Part shown: positions 62,423-64,000 of the stretch, one piece after another
How positions within the stretch are numbered: the first letter of the stretch is position 1
Layout of the letters: the number at the start of each line of letters is the position of its first letter
NCBI RefSeq assembly: GCF_001989615.1
Contig: NZ_CP019067.1
Location: forward strand, 2,480,001-2,544,000
Reading direction: 5' to 3'
Length of the DNA stretch: 64,000 nt
Origin: Halorientalis sp. IM1011
GTDB taxonomy: Archaea > Halobacteriota > Halobacteria > Halobacteriales > Haloarculaceae
Notes under the pieces: generated by a model
Databases searched by the model: none
What the model was told of the DNA's origin: nothing
What the model saw: the letters and a program-made list of their open reading frames with translations, nothing else
Translations under genes and position numbers: made by a program

Positions 62423-62853
62423 CCATCCCCTCCGTCGGTCTCCTCGTCAGGGAGGACCACGACGGGCCGATCCGTCTCGGTGATCAGGTCCAGCGCCACG
62501 TCGCCGGTCAACAACTGGACCCACCGGCTCCCGCCCCGCGGCGTGAAGACGATAGCCGTCGCGTCGATCTCGTCGGCCACGTCGAAGATCGTCTCGGCCA
62601 CGTCCGTGCCGTAGGCGATCTCGGTCTCGACGCCCTCGCCCAGTTCCTCGCGGACGACGGCGAAGATCTTCTCGGCCTCCTCCTCGCGCTGTTCGACGGA
62701 GGCCTTGTCGACAGCGCCGCCGGCCTTCTCGATCACGTGGACGGCGACGACGCGGTCGGCGTCTGCTCCGTACGAATCGAACGCTCGCGCGGTGGTCCGT
62801 GCGTCATCCCTGCTCGCGACCGGCAGGAGGACCCGATCGAAGAGGTCGGTCAT
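62419..62853 (-). CDS. Universal stress protein (UspA) family
   Basis: A 144-residue single UspA domain (MTDLFDRVLLPVASRDDARTTARAFDSYGADADRVVAVHVIEKAGG...EIDATAIVFTPRGGSRWVQLLTGDVALDLITETDRPVVVLPDEE). The ATP-loop GxxGxxxxGS is not typical (PRGGSRWVQLLTGDVA), so nucleotide binding is uncertain. ATG 62853 is preferred to a start at 62874. It overlaps the permease start by four bases, which implies a joint function. Confidence 0.9.
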   Translation of the reverse strand: MTDLFDRVLLPVASRDDARTTARAFDSYGADADRVVAVHVIEKAGGAVDKASVEQREEEAEKIFAVVREELGEGVETEIAYGTDVAETIFDVADEIDATAIVFTPRGGSRWVQLLTGDVALDLITETDRPVVVLPDEETDGGDG

Positions 62854-63054
62854 CGTGGTCCGTCCGCGCGCCACCGTTCGGTCGGTCCGATTCCCCTTTC
62901 TCGTGACCGAATCCGTCCCATCATGTGCGGGACTGATAGTCGACCGACCTTAACTTCTCGGACATGCGGTCTCGACTGCGGGACCGGAGGAAGGGAAATT
63001 CTCTTGAGTAGCCCGCCGGAAGGGACTCCCAATGACGGGTGCTGGTGATCGACC

Positions 63055-64000
63055 GTGCGGGTAATCATCGTCGGCGCGGGGCAGGTCGGTTCGAGTATCG
63101 CGGCCAGCCTCGCGTCCGATCACGACGTGGTGGTGATCGACACCGATCCCGCGCGCGTAGACGAACTCACCTACTCACACGACGTGCTCCCGATCGAGGG
63201 CGACGGGACGGATCTGGACACGCTCGAAGAGGCGGGCGTGGGCGGGGCGGACATGCTCATCGCCAGCACGGACAGCGACGAGACGAACATCGTCACCTGC
63301 GGCGTGTCGGCCATCGTCGGCGACCCCTTCACAATCGCCCGGGTGAAACAACCGCAGTACCTCCGCGCCTGGGAGCAGCGTCGCGGGGCCTTCGACGTGG
63401 ACTTCATGGTCTGTACGGACCTGCTGGCGGCCAAATCCATCGTCGGCGTGATCGGCCTCGCGACGGCCCAGGACGTGGACATGTTCGCCGACGGGCTGGT
63501 CCAGATGACCGAGTTCGAGATCCCGGCGGAGAGTCCGGTGGCCGGCCAGACCGTCGCGGAGGCCGACCGCTTCGACTCGCTGACCTTCGCCGCCATCCTC
63601 CGGGACGACGAGGTCCTCGTCCCGACGGGTGAGACGGTCATCGAGGCCGACGACGACGTCGTCGCGATCGGGAGTCCCGAGAGCATGCGCGAGTTCAGCA
63701 CCGCGGTCGCGCCGCAGGCGGACGAGGCCAACGACGTGGTGGTCGTCGGCGGTGGCGAGATCGGGTATCAGGTCGCGCGCCTGCTGGAAGAGAGCGGATA
63801 CAAGCCCCGACTGTTCGAGCGCGACGAGGGCCGCGCCCGCTGGCTCGCCGAGAACCTCCCGAACACGACGGTCCTCAACGGGGACGCAACGGATCAGGAA
63901 CTGCTCGAACGCGAGAGCGTCGGTAAGGCGGACGTGCTGGTCTCGGCGCTGGACAACGACCAGAAGAACCTCCTCTCGACGCTCATCGCCAAGCGGATGG
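63055..64000 (+). CDS. trkA: TrkA-type potassium transport regulator, N-terminal part (cut by window end)
   Basis: 315 codons are present and the frame stays open at the window end. Two RCK units are seen. The first Rossmann unit starts RVIIVGAGQVGSSIAASLA, with VVIDTDPARVDEL and IASTDSDETNIVTCGVSAIVG; its TrkA-C part is at about 135-215. The second Rossmann starts VVVVGGGEIGYQVARLLEESG. TrkA binds NAD(H)/ATP and gates the TrkH potassium pore, central to haloarchaeal salt-in adaptation. The start is GTG 63055, directly at the first strand; no ATG is in frame nearby. It is divergent from the UspA-permease operon. Confidence 0.93.
   Translation, partial: MRVIIVGAGQVGSSIAASLASDHDVVVIDTDPARVDELTYSHDVLPIEGDGTDLDTLEEAGVGGADMLIASTDSDETNIVTCGVSAIVGDPFTIARVKQPQYLRAWEQRRGAFDVDFMVCTDLLAAKSIVGVIGLATAQDVDMFADGLVQMTEFEIPAESPVAGQTVAEADRFDSLTFAAILRDDEVLVPTGETVIEADDDVVAIGSPESMREFSTAVAPQADEANDVVVVGGGEIGYQVARLLEESGYKPRLFERDEGRARWLAENLPNTTVLNGDATDQELLERESVGKADVLVSALDNDQKNLLSTLIAKRM

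Overview
This 64 kb window is chromosomal DNA from a halophilic archaeon (class Halobacteria). The evidence is high G+C with strong third-position GC bias, very acidic proteins, an archaeal ribosomal-protein gene order (uL3-uL4-uL23-uL2-uS19-uL22-uS3-uL29-Rnp1-uS17-uL14-uL24-eS4-uL5-uS14-uS8-uL6-eL32-eL19-uL18-uS5-uL30-uL15-SecY), a split GMP synthetase, Tat lipoproteins, a PGF-CTERM surface protein and many leaderless promoters with a TATA-like box 25-30 bases before the start codon. A member of the Haloarculaceae is a reasonable guess but is inference only.

Layout. 1-7.7 kb: 3' end of thrS, a membrane protein, a PspA/IM30 protein, an alpha/beta hydrolase, then nucleotide synthesis (pyrG and guaA subunit B) with two small followers, an MBL-fold protein and a cupin. 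8-17.4 kb: a PKD-repeat PGF-CTERM surface protein, moaB, a zinc-type dehydrogenase, a 7TM histidine kinase, an SDR enzyme and a secreted protein with three 80-residue carboxypeptidase-regulatory-like repeats. 17.5-20.4 kb: type 1 IPP isomerase, a diacylglycerol-kinase-like enzyme, a PHP phosphoesterase and a small unknown protein. 20.4-28.9 kb: an Lrp/AsnC regulator divergent from carA, a 3.6 kb interval with clustered hairpins, a DUF433/DUF5615 toxin-antitoxin-like pair, an AT-rich orphan gene and two membrane proteins, then carB on the opposite strand. 29-41.3 kb: mostly minus-strand housekeeping and unknown haloarchaeal genes, including a substrate-binding lipoprotein whose halves are in swapped order, two FAD enzymes, tRNA-Gly(GCC) and an Anabaena-sensory-rhodopsin-transducer-like protein. 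41.3-56 kb: the S10/spc-type ribosomal operon, led by a SPOUT-type methyltransferase gene and ended by secY. 56-64 kb: a second 7TM histidine kinase, a sulfatase-fold protein, a DUF2304-GT2 fusion glycosyltransferase, an amino-acid permease fused to two UspA domains, a free UspA protein and the start of a TrkA-type potassium-channel regulator.

How parts fit together. pyrG, guaA-B, carA and carB all serve nucleotide (and arginine) synthesis. A 29-base element, 22 of 29 positions identical, occurs both in the lrp-carA intergenic region and in front of the separated carB gene. This suggests that the Lrp-family protein coordinates the two carbamoyl-phosphate synthase subunits although they are no longer in one operon. 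The ribosomal genes form one tightly packed transcription unit with 1-10 base overlaps. The most notable oddities are the shared car operator, the circularly permuted SBP_bac_5 lipoprotein, an eL32 with a duplicated helix-hairpin-helix module, an IPP isomerase lacking the usual catalytic cysteine, and the low-GC interval between carA and carB.
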